NCBI RefSeq assembly: GCF_946479415.1
Contig: NZ_CAMLFY010000025.1
Span: 1 to 43,351, forward strand
Length of the DNA: 43,351 bases
Direction: 5' to 3'
Source: an uncultured Shinella sp.
GTDB lineage: Bacteria > Pseudomonadota > Alphaproteobacteria > Rhizobiales > Rhizobiaceae
Made by a program: the position numbers and the translations under genes. The notes beneath the pieces are model-generated. The model was not told the origin of the DNA, made no database searches, and saw only the letters and a program-made list of their open reading frames with translations. Positions 26,083 through 34,268 of this stretch are shown here, piece after piece. Position 1 is the first letter of the stretch. Each line of letters begins with the position of its first letter.

Positions 26083-26445
26083 ATGAAGGATCTCGTTTCC
26101 CGTTGCCCGATCGAGGAGGTCATGCAGGTGCTGGGCGGGCGCTGGCCGACGCTGCTGATCTATTACCTGAAGGACGGAACCAAGCGTTTCAGCGATCTTC
26201 GCCGCGACAACCCCACGGTCTCGCACCGCATCCTGACGCTCGAACTGCGCAAGCTGGAAAAGGCCGGTATCGTCGTGCGCACCGTGTTCGATGGTTATCC
26301 GTTGCGCGTCGAATACGACCTCACGCCTGCGGGGCATAGTCTGATGCCGATGATCGATGCGCTGGGTGACTGGTGGGAGGCGCATGATTCCGCCCGCGCA
26401 ACGCCGCAAACGAAAACGGCCGCCGAGGCGGCGGCCGTTTTGTAA
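26083..26445 (+). CDS. HxlR family transcriptional regulator
   Basis: A 120-aa winged helix-turn-helix repressor or activator. The family core is CPIEEVMQVLGGRWPTLLIYYL followed by GTKRFSDLRRDNPTVSHRILTLELRKLEKAGIVVRTVF and VEYDLTPAGHSL. Cys8 just before the first helix is at the place where HxlR-type sensors such as YodB and HypR carry their redox- or electrophile-reactive cysteine. GGAG lies six bases before ATG 26083. It is divergent from the GST gene, which it probably controls. The last ten codons (KTAAEAAAVL) lie within a strong hairpin, so its C-terminus is shaped by a terminator. Confidence 0.9.
   Translation: MKDLVSRCPIEEVMQVLGGRWPTLLIYYLKDGTKRFSDLRRDNPTVSHRILTLELRKLEKAGIVVRTVFDGYPLRVEYDLTPAGHSLMPMIDALGDWWEAHDSARATPQTKTAAEAAAVL
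26413..26441. terminator. Bidirectional terminator overlapping the hxlR-type coding end
   Basis: A 12-bp perfect stem, AAAACGGCCGCC (26413-26424) with GGCGGCCGTTTT (26430-26441), encloses a five-base loop. It has A/T tails on both sides, serving the regulator on the plus strand and malic enzyme (stop at 26461) on the minus strand. The stop codon of the regulator is at 26443-26445, just after it. Confidence 0.85.
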
Positions 26446-26460
26446 TGCTATCTGCGCCCA

Positions 26461-28773
26461 TCAGGCCGGATAGGAGGCTTCCACCACGGCAAGCGCCGCC
26501 ATGTTGACCACGCCGCGCGACGTCGCCGACGGCGAGAGGATGTGGGCGGGAAGGGCGGCACCCAGCAGGATCGGGCCGACATGCAGGCTGTCCGTCATCG
26601 TCTTGACGACGCCGAGCGTGATGTTGGCGGCATCGAGGTTCGGGAAGACCAGCAGGTTGGCTTCGCCCGTCAGCGTCGAGTTCGGCATGACGCGTTGGCG
26701 CAGCGCCTCGGAAATGGCGGCGTCGCCGTGCATTTCCCCATCGGCTTCGAGGTCTGGCGCCTGTTCCCGCACAAGCTCCATGGCGCGGCGCATCTTGAAG
26801 GCGCTGTCCGAGTCACGCGAACCGAAGTTCGAATGGGACACAAGGGCGGCGCGTGGCGTGATGCCGAAGCGGCGGATTTCCTGCGCGGCCATGATGGTCA
26901 TTTCGGCCACTTCCTCGGCGGTCGGTTCCATCGTCACATAAGTGTCGGTGAAGAAGGTCGCGCCGCGCTGCGAGATCAGCAGGCTGAGGCCGGAGAAATC
27001 GAGCACGCCCGGCTTCTTGCCGATGATCTGGCTGACATCGCGCAGATGACGGGCATAGCGGCCTTCGACACCGCAGATCAGGGCATCCGCATCGCCGCGC
27101 TTGACGGCGAGTGCCCCGATGACGGTCTGGTTGGTGCGCACGATGGTGCGGGCGGCTTCCGGATTGACGCCCTTGCGGCCAACGAGGCGCAGGTAATCCT
27201 CGACATAGTCGCGGTAGCGCGGATCGTCTTCCGGGTTCACCACCTCGAAATCGACATTCGGGCGCACGCGCAGGCCGTAGCGCTTGAGGCGCGTTTCGAT
27301 GATCTGCGGGCGGCCGATGAGAATCGGCAGCGCGGTGTTTTCTTCCAGCAGGATCTGGGCGGCGCGCAGCACGCGCTCGTCTTCGCCTTCGGCAAAGATC
27401 ACGCGCTTCTTCTCGGCCTTCTTCGCGGCGGCGAAGATCGGCTTCATGATGAAGCCGGAGCGCCAGACGAAGCGGTTGAGCTGGTCGAGATAGGCGTCGA
27501 AATCGGTGATCGGGCGCAGCGCCACGCCGGTCTCGGCGGCCGCGCGGGCAACGGCCGGCGCGATTCGCAGGATGAGGCGCTGATCAAAGGGCGAGGGGAT
27601 CAGGTAGTTCGGGCCGAAGCTTGGCGTATCGCCGGAATAGGCGCGGGCGGCAACGTCTGAGACTTCCTCACGGGCGAGCGCCGCGATGGCGCGCACGGCG
27701 GCCATCTTCATCTCTTCGTTGATCGTGCGTGCGCCGCAATCGAGCGCGCCGCGGAAGATATAGGGGAAGCAGAGAACGTTGTTGACCTGGTTCGGGAAGT
27801 CCGAGCGGCCGGTGCAGATCATGGCGTCCGGGCGCACGGCGCGCGCTTCTTCGGGCATGATTTCCGGCGTCGGATTGGCGAGCGCCATGATCAGCGGGTT
27901 TTCGGCCATACGGGTCAGAAGTTCAGGCTTGAGCACGCCGGCGGCGGAGAGGCCGAGGAAGACGTCGGCGCCGTCGATGCTTTCGGAGAGCGCGCGCTTG
28001 TCCGTCTCCTGCGCATAGACGGCCTTCCACTGGTCCATCAGCACTTCGCGGCCCTTGTAGACGAGGCCTTCGAGGTCGTGCACCCAGATGTTTTCGACCT
28101 TTGCACCCAGTGAAACGAGCTGGTTGAGGCAGGCGAGTGCTGCGGCACCGGCGCCGGAGGCGACGATCTTGGCTTCGCCGAGCGCCTTGCCGGCCAGTTC
28201 CAGGCCGTTCAGGACGGCGGCTGCGACGATGATGGCCGTGCCGTGCTGGTCGTCGTGGAAGACGGGGATGTCCATCTTCTCGCGCAGCTGGCGCTCGACC
28301 TCGAAACATTCCGGCGCCTTGATGTCCTCAAGGTTGATGCCGCCGAAGGTCGGCTCCAGCGCGGAGACGACATTGACCATCTCATCGACGGTCGGCGCAT
28401 CGATTTCGATGTCGAAGACGTCGATGCCCGCGAATTTCTTGAAGAGGACGGCTTTGCCTTCCATGACCGGCTTGGAGGCGAGCGGGCCGATATTGCCGAG
28501 GCCGAGAACCGCCGTGCCGTTCGAGACGACGGCCACGAGGTTCGCACGGGCCGTGTACTCGGCCGCCGTTTCAGGATTGTCGCGGATCGCGAGACAGGGG
28601 GCTGCGACGCCGGGCGAATAGGCGAGCGCCAGGTCGCGCTGGTTGCCGAGCGGCTTGGTGGCGGTGATCTCGAGCTTGCCGGGGCGCGGATGGCGGTGGA
28701 AGAACAGGGCCTGCTGGTCGATATCGCCGCTGACTGGGCCGTTCTGCGTCCTCGGTTTGTCACCCGTGCTCAT
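26461..28773 (-). CDS. maeB: Malic enzyme with C-terminal phosphotransacetylase-like domain (Dme/Tme/MaeB type)
   Basis: Oxidatively decarboxylates malate to pyruvate. It is 770 aa from ATG 28773 ([10 protein letters not shown]), chosen because CAGGAAAC lies seven bases upstream. The malic domain (about 20-430) shows [71 protein letters not shown] and the dinucleotide motif [14 protein letters not shown]. The rest is a phosphotransacetylase-like region ([17 protein letters not shown] to [15 protein letters not shown]), which in this family is regulatory, not a proven acetyltransferase. Rhizobia have two such enzymes, NAD-preferring Dme (needed for nitrogen fixation on dicarboxylates in S. meliloti) and NADP-preferring Tme; the start and length suit Dme, but cofactor preference is not settled by reading. 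Confidence 0.93.
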   Translation of the reverse strand: MSTGDKPRTQNGPVSGDIDQQALFFHRHPRPGKLEITATKPLGNQRDLALAYSPGVAAPCLAIRDNPETAAEYTARANLVAVVSNGTAVLGLGNIGPLASKPVMEGKAVLFKKFAGIDVFDIEIDAPTVDEMVNVVSALEPTFGGINLEDIKAPECFEVERQLREKMDIPVFHDDQHGTAIIVAAAVLNGLELAGKALGEAKIVASGAGAAALACLNQLVSLGAKVENIWVHDLEGLVYKGREVLMDQWKAVYAQETDKRALSESIDGADVFLGLSAAGVLKPELLTRMAENPLIMALANPTPEIMPEEARAVRPDAMICTGRSDFPNQVNNVLCFPYIFRGALDCGARTINEEMKMAAVRAIAALAREEVSDVAARAYSGDTPSFGPNYLIPSPFDQRLILRIAPAVARAAAETGVALRPITDFDAYLDQLNRFVWRSGFIMKPIFAAAKKAEKKRVIFAEGEDERVLRAAQILLEENTALPILIGRPQIIETRLKRYGLRVRPNVDFEVVNPEDDPRYRDYVEDYLRLVGRKGVNPEAARTIVRTNQTVIGALAVKRGDADALICGVEGRYARHLRDVSQIIGKKPGVLDFSGLSLLISQRGATFFTDTYVTMEPTAEEVAEMTIMAAQEIRRFGITPRAALVSHSNFGSRDSDSAFKMRRAMELVREQAPDLEADGEMHGDAAISEALRQRVMPNSTLTGEANLLVFPNLDAANITLGVVKTMTDSLHVGPILLGAALPAHILSPSATSRGVVNMAALAVVEASYPA

Positions 28774-28852
28774 GATGTTTCCTGCCATATGCTGTTTTGG
28801 TTGCGGCTCCACATGCCACGAACGCGGCGCGGCGTGAAGTTTCGGGAACTTT

Positions 28853-28882
28853 CCATAAAGCCGCATTCGTCAGCCGGTGCAA
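28853..28882 (-). promoter_or_regulatory. Candidate promoter of the malic enzyme gene
   Basis: On the minus strand TTGCAC (28882-28877), an 18-base spacer and TTATGG (28858-28853) are placed about 80 bp before the start codon. Nothing better is visible in this divergent gap of 235 bp. Confidence 0.4.
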
Positions 28883-29008
28883 TGCCTATTTGCGGACGAA
28901 AAATGCATAGGTGTGTCATCAGTTTGAAACAGGAGTCTGGTTTTCAACGGGACGAAAGCCGCCGGTCCATGAAGGAACGCGGCGGCCGGCCACCCGGAGA
29001 CGAACCTT

Positions 29009-29845
29009 ATGACCCCGACGCCTGCCGACCCCAATGTCCGCCACTTCCGCACACTCTTCATCTCGGATGTGCATCTGGGATCGAAGGCGGCCAAGGCGGA
29101 TTTCCTGATCGACTTCCTGCGCCACCACGAAGCCGAGACGATCGTGCTCGTCGGCGATATCGTCGATGGCTGGCGGCTGAAGCGCAACTGGTATTGGCCG
29201 CAGTCCTTCAACGACGTCACGCAGAAGATCCTGCGCAAGGCCCGCAAGGGCACACGCATCATCTACATCCCCGGCAATCACGACGAATTCCTGCGCGATT
29301 TTCCCGGCACGCATTTCGGCGGTGTCGAAGTGGCCGAGCGCATGATCCACGAGGCCGCCGACGGCAAGCGCTATCTCGTGCTGCATGGCGACGAGTTCGA
29401 TGTCGTGGTGCGCCATGCCCGCGTCGTCGCCTATCTCGGCGACTGGGCCTATGATGCGGCGATCGCCATCAACGTCGTCTTCGCCGCCATCCGTCGCCGC
29501 CTCGGGCTGCCCTATTGGTCGTTCTCGTCCTGGGCCAAGCAGCAGGTGAAGACGGCCGTGAACTTCATCGGTGAGTTCCAGAAGGTCGTCGTCGAGGAGG
29601 CCCGCCGCTACGATGCCGATGGCGTCATCTGCGGCCATATTCACCATGCCGTCATTACCGAGATCGACGGCATCCGCTATATCAATAGCGGCGACTGGGT
29701 GGAAAGCTGCACGGCGATCGCCGAGCATCACAACGGCGAGATGGAGCTGATCACCTGGCAGACGCTGACGGCGGTGCCGGAGCCCGTGTCGATCGCCAGC
29801 CGCAGCCTTGGCGTCGTTGCAACGGCTGGCGCCGAGGCCGCCTGA
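29009..29845 (+). CDS. LpxH-like metallophosphoesterase (UDP-2,3-diacylglucosamine diphosphatase family)
   Basis: A 278-aa calcineurin-type phosphoesterase. All two-metal motifs are present: FISDVHLGS, VGDIVDGW, PGNHDEF, LHGDEFD and CGHIHHAVI with a final NSGDWVESC. An insert of about 60 residues between HGD and GHIH (RHARVVAYLGDWAYDAAIAIN, WSFSSWAKQQVKTAVN) is amphipathic and fits the lipid-binding cap of the LpxH group. LpxH cleaves UDP-diacylglucosamine during lipid A synthesis at the inner membrane. However, Alphaproteobacteria are generally thought to use the unrelated LpxI for that step, so this paralogue may act on another nucleotide-lipid or sugar-phosphate. GGAGA lies near ATG 29009. 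Confidence 0.85.
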   Translation: MTPTPADPNVRHFRTLFISDVHLGSKAAKADFLIDFLRHHEAETIVLVGDIVDGWRLKRNWYWPQSFNDVTQKILRKARKGTRIIYIPGNHDEFLRDFPGTHFGGVEVAERMIHEAADGKRYLVLHGDEFDVVVRHARVVAYLGDWAYDAAIAINVVFAAIRRRLGLPYWSFSSWAKQQVKTAVNFIGEFQKVVVEEARRYDADGVICGHIHHAVITEIDGIRYINSGDWVESCTAIAEHHNGEMELITWQTLTAVPEPVSIASRSLGVVATAGAEAA

Positions 29846-29954
29846 CGCGGTGCGTCGCAGGCGAGGGCGGAACGAGCGCACCCCGCAGAAATAGCGGATT
29901 GGCGTACGTACGTCGGCATGCTAGAGCGGGGCGTTCCAAGACAGGTTCCCCGCC

Positions 29955-31172
29955 ATGACCGCCCCTTCCGGGTTCACCGTGACATCAGGCGCGCCGCCGT
30001 TCTTCGTCGCGCGCATCGCCCTCGTTTTCAGCGCCCCGATGATGGTGAACGGCATTGCTTTGCCGTTCTTTCCCGTCTGGCTTGAAAACTTGTCGATGAG
30101 CGATTTCCAGATCGGCATCATTCTGGCCGTGCCGATGTTCGTGCGCGTCTTCACCGCGCCGGTGGCTGGGGTCATCGCCGATCGAATCGGCGAGCGCTCG
30201 ATCATGCTGGCCTGGTCGGCCGTGCTGTCGCTCATGACGGCGATCGCGCTCTTTGCGACGGGTTCGTTCTGGCCGGTGCTGCTGCTCTACACGCTGCAGG
30301 GCGCGGTCTATTCGCCCTATGTGCCGATCACCGAGGCGATCATGCTGTCGGGCGTGCGGCGCTGGAATTTCGATTATGGCCGGATGCGGCTCTGGGGCTC
30401 GCTCGCCTTCATCGTCGCGACGATGATCGGCGGCTGGCTTGCCGGCCTCTATGGCGGTTCCATGGTGCTGCCGGCGATGGCGGTGGGCTTCGTCCTGACG
30501 GTGCTCGGCGCGGTGATCGCGCCGCGGGTCGGCAAACCGCGCCGGCCGTCGCCGATCTCGGCGATCGCCACAATGCCGACGAAAAGCACGCTTCGGCAGG
30601 CGGATGTGCAGTTCATGCTGATCGGCGTCGCGCTGGTGAATTCCAGCCATGCCATGCTCTTCGCCTTCTCGGCGATCTACTGGCAGAAGATGGGCTTCAG
30701 CGGTGTGGATGTCGGCATTCTCTGGAGCGCCGGCGTGATGGCGGAGATCCTGTTCTTCCTCTTCGCCGTCCAGCTCCGCCGCCGCTTCAATCTGTGGTCG
30801 ATGATGATCGTCGGCAGCAGCGTCGCCGTCCTGCGCTGGATCATCTTCCCGATGGACATGTCGTTTGCAGGCTATTTCGTGCTGCAATGCCTGCACGCCT
30901 TCACTTATGCCATCATCCATATGAGCGTGCAGAGCCGCCTCGTAGAGCGGGTGGCGGAAGAGCAGGAAGCCTCCGCGCAGGGGCTCTACTACTTCTACAC
31001 CGGCATCTTCACGGCGATCGCGACCTTCCTGTCAGGCTATGCCTTCAACTGGTACGGCGTGCACGGCTTCTACCTGATGTCCTGCATCGCTGCGGCGGGT
31101 CTCGCCTGCGTCGTCGCGGGTCGGGTTTTTGCCGCGCGCCTTCAGCCCCAGAGCGTCGCTTCCGGCGGATAG
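29955..31172 (+). CDS. MFS transporter (HcaT/LacY-like)
   Basis: Major facilitator of 405 aa with about twelve hydrophobic helices split by a charged mid loop (GKPRRPSPISAIATMPTKSTLRQ). The loop after helix 2 carries GVIADRIGERSIML, the MFS motif A. The N-terminal FFVARIALVFSAPMMVNGIALPFFPVWL and later ESHAMLFAFSAIYWQKMGFS-like sequence (NSSHAMLFAFSAIYWQ) match the MFS_1_like / 3-phenylpropionate-permease branch. Its substrate is unknown. It is 109 bp downstream of the phosphoesterase gene. The 3' end overlaps the convergent epimerase gene by 31 bp, so the last ten codons are shared on opposite strands. Confidence 0.88.
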   Translation: MTAPSGFTVTSGAPPFFVARIALVFSAPMMVNGIALPFFPVWLENLSMSDFQIGIILAVPMFVRVFTAPVAGVIADRIGERSIMLAWSAVLSLMTAIALFATGSFWPVLLLYTLQGAVYSPYVPITEAIMLSGVRRWNFDYGRMRLWGSLAFIVATMIGGWLAGLYGGSMVLPAMAVGFVLTVLGAVIAPRVGKPRRPSPISAIATMPTKSTLRQADVQFMLIGVALVNSSHAMLFAFSAIYWQKMGFSGVDVGILWSAGVMAEILFFLFAVQLRRRFNLWSMMIVGSSVAVLRWIIFPMDMSFAGYFVLQCLHAFTYAIIHMSVQSRLVERVAEEQEASAQGLYYFYTGIFTAIATFLSGYAFNWYGVHGFYLMSCIAAAGLACVVAGRVFAARLQPQSVASGG

Positions 31173-32125
31173 ACCGACGATCCCTCGTAGTGCAGGCCGG
31201 GCACCCGGTCGCGCGCCAGCAGCAGGGGGCCGTCGAGATCGACGAAATCGGCGCCCTGCGCCAGAAGCACCGCCGGCGCCATGCCGAGCGAGGTGCCGAC
31301 CATGCAGCCCACCATGATCTTCAGCCCATGTTCGCGCGCGGCTTCGCGCAGCGCCAGCGCTTCCGTCAGGCCGCCGGCCTTGTCGAGCTTGATGTTGATT
31401 GCGTCGTAGCGATCGACGAGCTTTGCCACGTCTTCCGTGCGATGCACGCTCTCGTCCGCGCAGACCGGGATCGGTCGCGCATGGCCTGAAAGCGCCGAAT
31501 CGTTTCCGGCCGGCAACGGTTGTTCGACGAGCGCGATGCGGGCCTCCGCGCAGATGGCGAAGTGATAGGCGAGGTTTTCGGGCGTCCAGCCCTCGTTGGC
31601 GTCGAGGATGATCGCGCTGTCGGGGGCGCCGGCGCGCACGGCCCTGATGCGGGCGGCGTCGTCGGCGGTGCCGACCTTCACCTTGAGCAGAGCGCGGCCG
31701 GCATGTTCGGCGGCCTGGCGCTGCATGGCCTCGGGTTCGCCCAGCGAAAGCGTATAGGCGGTGACGAGTTTCTGCGGCGCGGCGGCATTGATGACCTGCC
31801 AGGTCGGCACGCCCGAAAGTTTCGCTTCGAGGTCCCAGAGAGCGCAGTCGATGGCGTTGCGGGCCGCCCCGGCTGGCATGATGCGGGCAAGGTCCTCGCG
31901 GCCGATGTTGTCCTCGACGGCGCCGCGCATCTCCTCGATTGCGGCCAGAACACCCGGCACCGATTCGCCATAGCGGGCATAGGGCACGCATTCGCCGCGG
32001 CCGACCTGGCCGGAGGCTTCGATTTCACAGATCACCACCTCGGCCGTCGTCTTGGCACCGCGGGAAATCGTGAAGGCCCCGGCAATCGGGAAGGTTTCGG
32101 CGGCTGCGCGCAGTCTGCGGTGCAT
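31142..32125 (-). CDS. Dipeptide epimerase (L-Ala-D/L-Glu epimerase type, enolase superfamily)
   Basis: A 327-aa muconate-lactonizing-type enolase-superfamily enzyme, probably epimerising L-Ala-D-Glu released from recycled murein. The start ATG 32125 (MHRRLRAAAETFPIAGAF) follows CCAGGATC; longer open frame upstream is not conserved-looking. Catalytic features: KVKVG (Lys acid/base), DANEGWT (Asp ligand), VEQPLP (Glu), ADESVH (Asp/Glu), and NIKLDKAGGLTEAL (second Lys), with a C-terminal DGPLLLARDRV common in dipeptide epimerases. It is alone on this strand, convergent with the MFS gene. Given the MFS neighbour, uptake of a murein peptide is a tempting but unsupported link. Confidence 0.87.
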   Translation of the reverse strand: MHRRLRAAAETFPIAGAFTISRGAKTTAEVVICEIEASGQVGRGECVPYARYGESVPGVLAAIEEMRGAVEDNIGREDLARIMPAGAARNAIDCALWDLEAKLSGVPTWQVINAAAPQKLVTAYTLSLGEPEAMQRQAAEHAGRALLKVKVGTADDAARIRAVRAGAPDSAIILDANEGWTPENLAYHFAICAEARIALVEQPLPAGNDSALSGHARPIPVCADESVHRTEDVAKLVDRYDAINIKLDKAGGLTEALALREAAREHGLKIMVGCMVGTSLGMAPAVLLAQGADFVDLDGPLLLARDRVPGLHYEGSSVYPPEATLWG

Positions 32126-32196
32126 CGGGCGGGATCCTGGCTGGCCCCGAAAAATTCGAGGCGGAAACGGGCTTTTGCCGGTTCGTTCGGTGACAG

Positions 32197-33414
32197 ATGG
32201 CCGGCGAGCCGATAAGACAGGCGCATGTTGTGCCCCAAGCACGGGAAGATGCAAGAGACTTGACCTCAGCCGCCAGCCCTTCACCCGACATCGTGAGCGA
32301 AAGCCTACCGGACAATGGCGGGGAGGTCTGGCGCCTTTCCGGCCATTGGGTGAACACGACCGCCGTTGCGGGCGCCAAGCGCCTGGCGGAGATGGCCGGG
32401 GGCAAGGGGGGCGCCCTCGAAGTCGACCTCAGCGGCGTCTCGGAGATGGATACGGCCGGTGCCTGGCTCTTGCGCCGCGCCATCACCGAGCGACAGTCCG
32501 GCGGTGCCGATGTGCATCTGCGGGATGGCGACGGAGAGCGCTATGCGGACCTCGTTTCCGCGCTGCCTGAAAAGCTTGCCGAACCGCGGGAAGACAAAGC
32601 CGCGCGCGCGACGCTGTTCGAGCGCATCTTTTCACCGATCGGCCGCGTCATCGTGGACGCGTGGGAAGATGTGGTCGCCGCCATGTTCATTCTCGGCTCG
32701 GCGGTGCGCGGCGCGCAGTTGAAGCTTGGACGCCGGAGCGGGCTTTCACCGGCGGCGATCGTGCACCAGATCGACCATATGGGCGTGCGCGCCGTGCCGA
32801 TCATCCTGCTGATGTCGTTCCTGATCGGCGCGATCATCGCCCAGCAGGGCGCCTTCCAGCTGCGCTATTTCGGGGCGGAGGTCTTTGTCGTCGACCTCGT
32901 CGGCATTCTGCAGCTGCGCGAAATCGGTGTGCTCCTGACTGCGATCATGATCGCCGGGCGCTCCGGCAGCGCCATCACCGCCGAGATCGGTTCGATGAAG
33001 ATGCGTGAGGAGATCGATGCGCTGAAGGTCATGGGCCTCAGCCCCGTCGGCGTGCTCGTCTTCCCGCGGCTCGTGGCGCTGACCGTCGCACTGCCGCTGC
33101 TCACCATCATCGCGAACTTCGCCGCGCTGTTCGGCGCGGCCTGCGTCGCCTGGGCCTATTCCGGCATCACCTTCGACACGTTCCTGTCGCGTCTGCGCGA
33201 AGCGATCGACCTCTCGACCGTGGTCTCCGGCATGATCAAGGCGCCCTTCATGGCGCTGATCATCGGTATCGTCGCCTCAGTGGAGGGGCTGAAGGTCGGC
33301 GGCAGCGCCGAATCGCTTGGACGTCACGTCACGGCGGCCGTGGTGAAGTCGATCTTCGTCGTCATCCTCGTCGATGGTCTCTTCGCCATGTTCTACGCGG
33401 CCATCGATTTCTAG
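32197..33414 (+). CDS. mlaE: MlaE-family ABC permease with fused N-terminal STAS domain
   Basis: Inner-membrane permease of a phospholipid (Mla/MCE) transporter, 405 aa from ATG 32197. An N-terminal STAS domain of about 90 residues (WRLSGHWVNTTAVAGAKRLAEM, LEVDLSGVSEMDTAGAWLLRR) corresponds to the separate MlaB protein of E. coli. The MlaE/permease domain follows, with RGAQLKLGRRSG, MGVRAVPIILLMSFLIGAIIAQQG, the coupling loop EIGSMKMREEIDALKVMGLSPVGVLVFPR and five or so helices ending ILVDGLFAMFYAAIDF. TTG 32260 (21 codons on) is a second possible start; neither has a strong site. It stands first in a four-gene unit, eight bases before the ATPase gene. Confidence 0.9.
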   Translation: MAGEPIRQAHVVPQAREDARDLTSAASPSPDIVSESLPDNGGEVWRLSGHWVNTTAVAGAKRLAEMAGGKGGALEVDLSGVSEMDTAGAWLLRRAITERQSGGADVHLRDGDGERYADLVSALPEKLAEPREDKAARATLFERIFSPIGRVIVDAWEDVVAAMFILGSAVRGAQLKLGRRSGLSPAAIVHQIDHMGVRAVPIILLMSFLIGAIIAQQGAFQLRYFGAEVFVVDLVGILQLREIGVLLTAIMIAGRSGSAITAEIGSMKMREEIDALKVMGLSPVGVLVFPRLVALTVALPLLTIIANFAALFGAACVAWAYSGITFDTFLSRLREAIDLSTVVSGMIKAPFMALIIGIVASVEGLKVGGSAESLGRHVTAAVVKSIFVVILVDGLFAMFYAAIDF

Positions 33415-33422
33415 GAAGACGG

Positions 33423-34208
33423 ATGGATCAGGCTCCCGAAAAACAGGATGATGTCGTGCTCTCGGTTAAGGATCTGACCGTGGCCTTCGGCAGCAATGTC
33501 GTACTCGACCGGCTGAACCTCGATATCTATCGCGGCGAAATCCTCGGCTTCGTCGGCGCCTCGGGCACCGGCAAATCCGTGCTGATGCGCACGGTGCTGC
33601 GCCTTCTCCCGCGCCGTTCCGGCAATATCCGTATCTTCGGTACGGATTTCGACAAGGCGAGCGAGGCCCAGCGCCTGGCGCTCGACATGAAGCTTGGCGT
33701 GCTCTTCCAGCACGGCGCCCTGTTTTCCTCGCTGACGGTGAAGGAAAACATTCAGGTGCCCATGCGCGAATATCTCGACCTGCCGCAGGCGATGATGGAC
33801 GAGCTGGCCAAGCTGAAGATCGAGCTGGTGGGCCTCGCCCCGGAAGCCGCCGACAAATATCCGTCCGAGCTGTCCGGCGGCATGATCAAGCGCGCGGCGC
33901 TGGCACGCGCGCTGGCACTCGATCCGGCGCTGGTCTTCCTCGACGAGCCGACTTCCGGCCTCGACCCGATCGGTGCGGCCGAATTCGATGAGCTGATCGC
34001 CAAACTGCGCGACACCCTGGGATTGACCGTGTATATGGTGACTCACGACCTCGACAGCCTGTTTTCGGTCTGCGACCGCATCGCCGTGCTCGGGCAGAAG
34101 AGGGTCATGGTCGAAGGCACGATCGAGGACATGCTGGCCTTTGACGATGCGTGGGTGCAGTCCTATTTCAAGGGCAAACGCGCGCGCTCCATTGTCCGGA
34201 AGGCGTGA
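33423..34208 (+). CDS. mlaF: MlaF-like ABC transporter ATPase
   Basis: Energises the phospholipid transporter. It is 261 aa, starting eight bases after the permease stop. Walker A GASGTGKSV near residue 42, Q-loop LFQHGALFSSL, signature LSGGMIKRAALARALALDP, Walker B LVFLDEPTSGLDP, switch His in VTHDLDS. The LSGGM signature, with Met in place of Gln, and the QHGALFSSLTV segment are diagnostic of the MlaF branch and separate it from general importers. The C-terminus reaches ALDDAWVQSYFKGKRA-like sequence, as in MlaF where it contacts the partner subunit. Cytoplasmic, bound to MlaE. Confidence 0.93.
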   Translation: MDQAPEKQDDVVLSVKDLTVAFGSNVVLDRLNLDIYRGEILGFVGASGTGKSVLMRTVLRLLPRRSGNIRIFGTDFDKASEAQRLALDMKLGVLFQHGALFSSLTVKENIQVPMREYLDLPQAMMDELAKLKIELVGLAPEAADKYPSELSGGMIKRAALARALALDPALVFLDEPTSGLDPIGAAEFDELIAKLRDTLGLTVYMVTHDLDSLFSVCDRIAVLGQKRVMVEGTIEDMLAFDDAWVQSYFKGKRARSIVRKA

Positions 34209-34268
34209 AGAAGTGTCCGGGAGCCTCGCGGCCCCGGAATAGGAACTGCGAGCGGGATAGCCTGAAGC

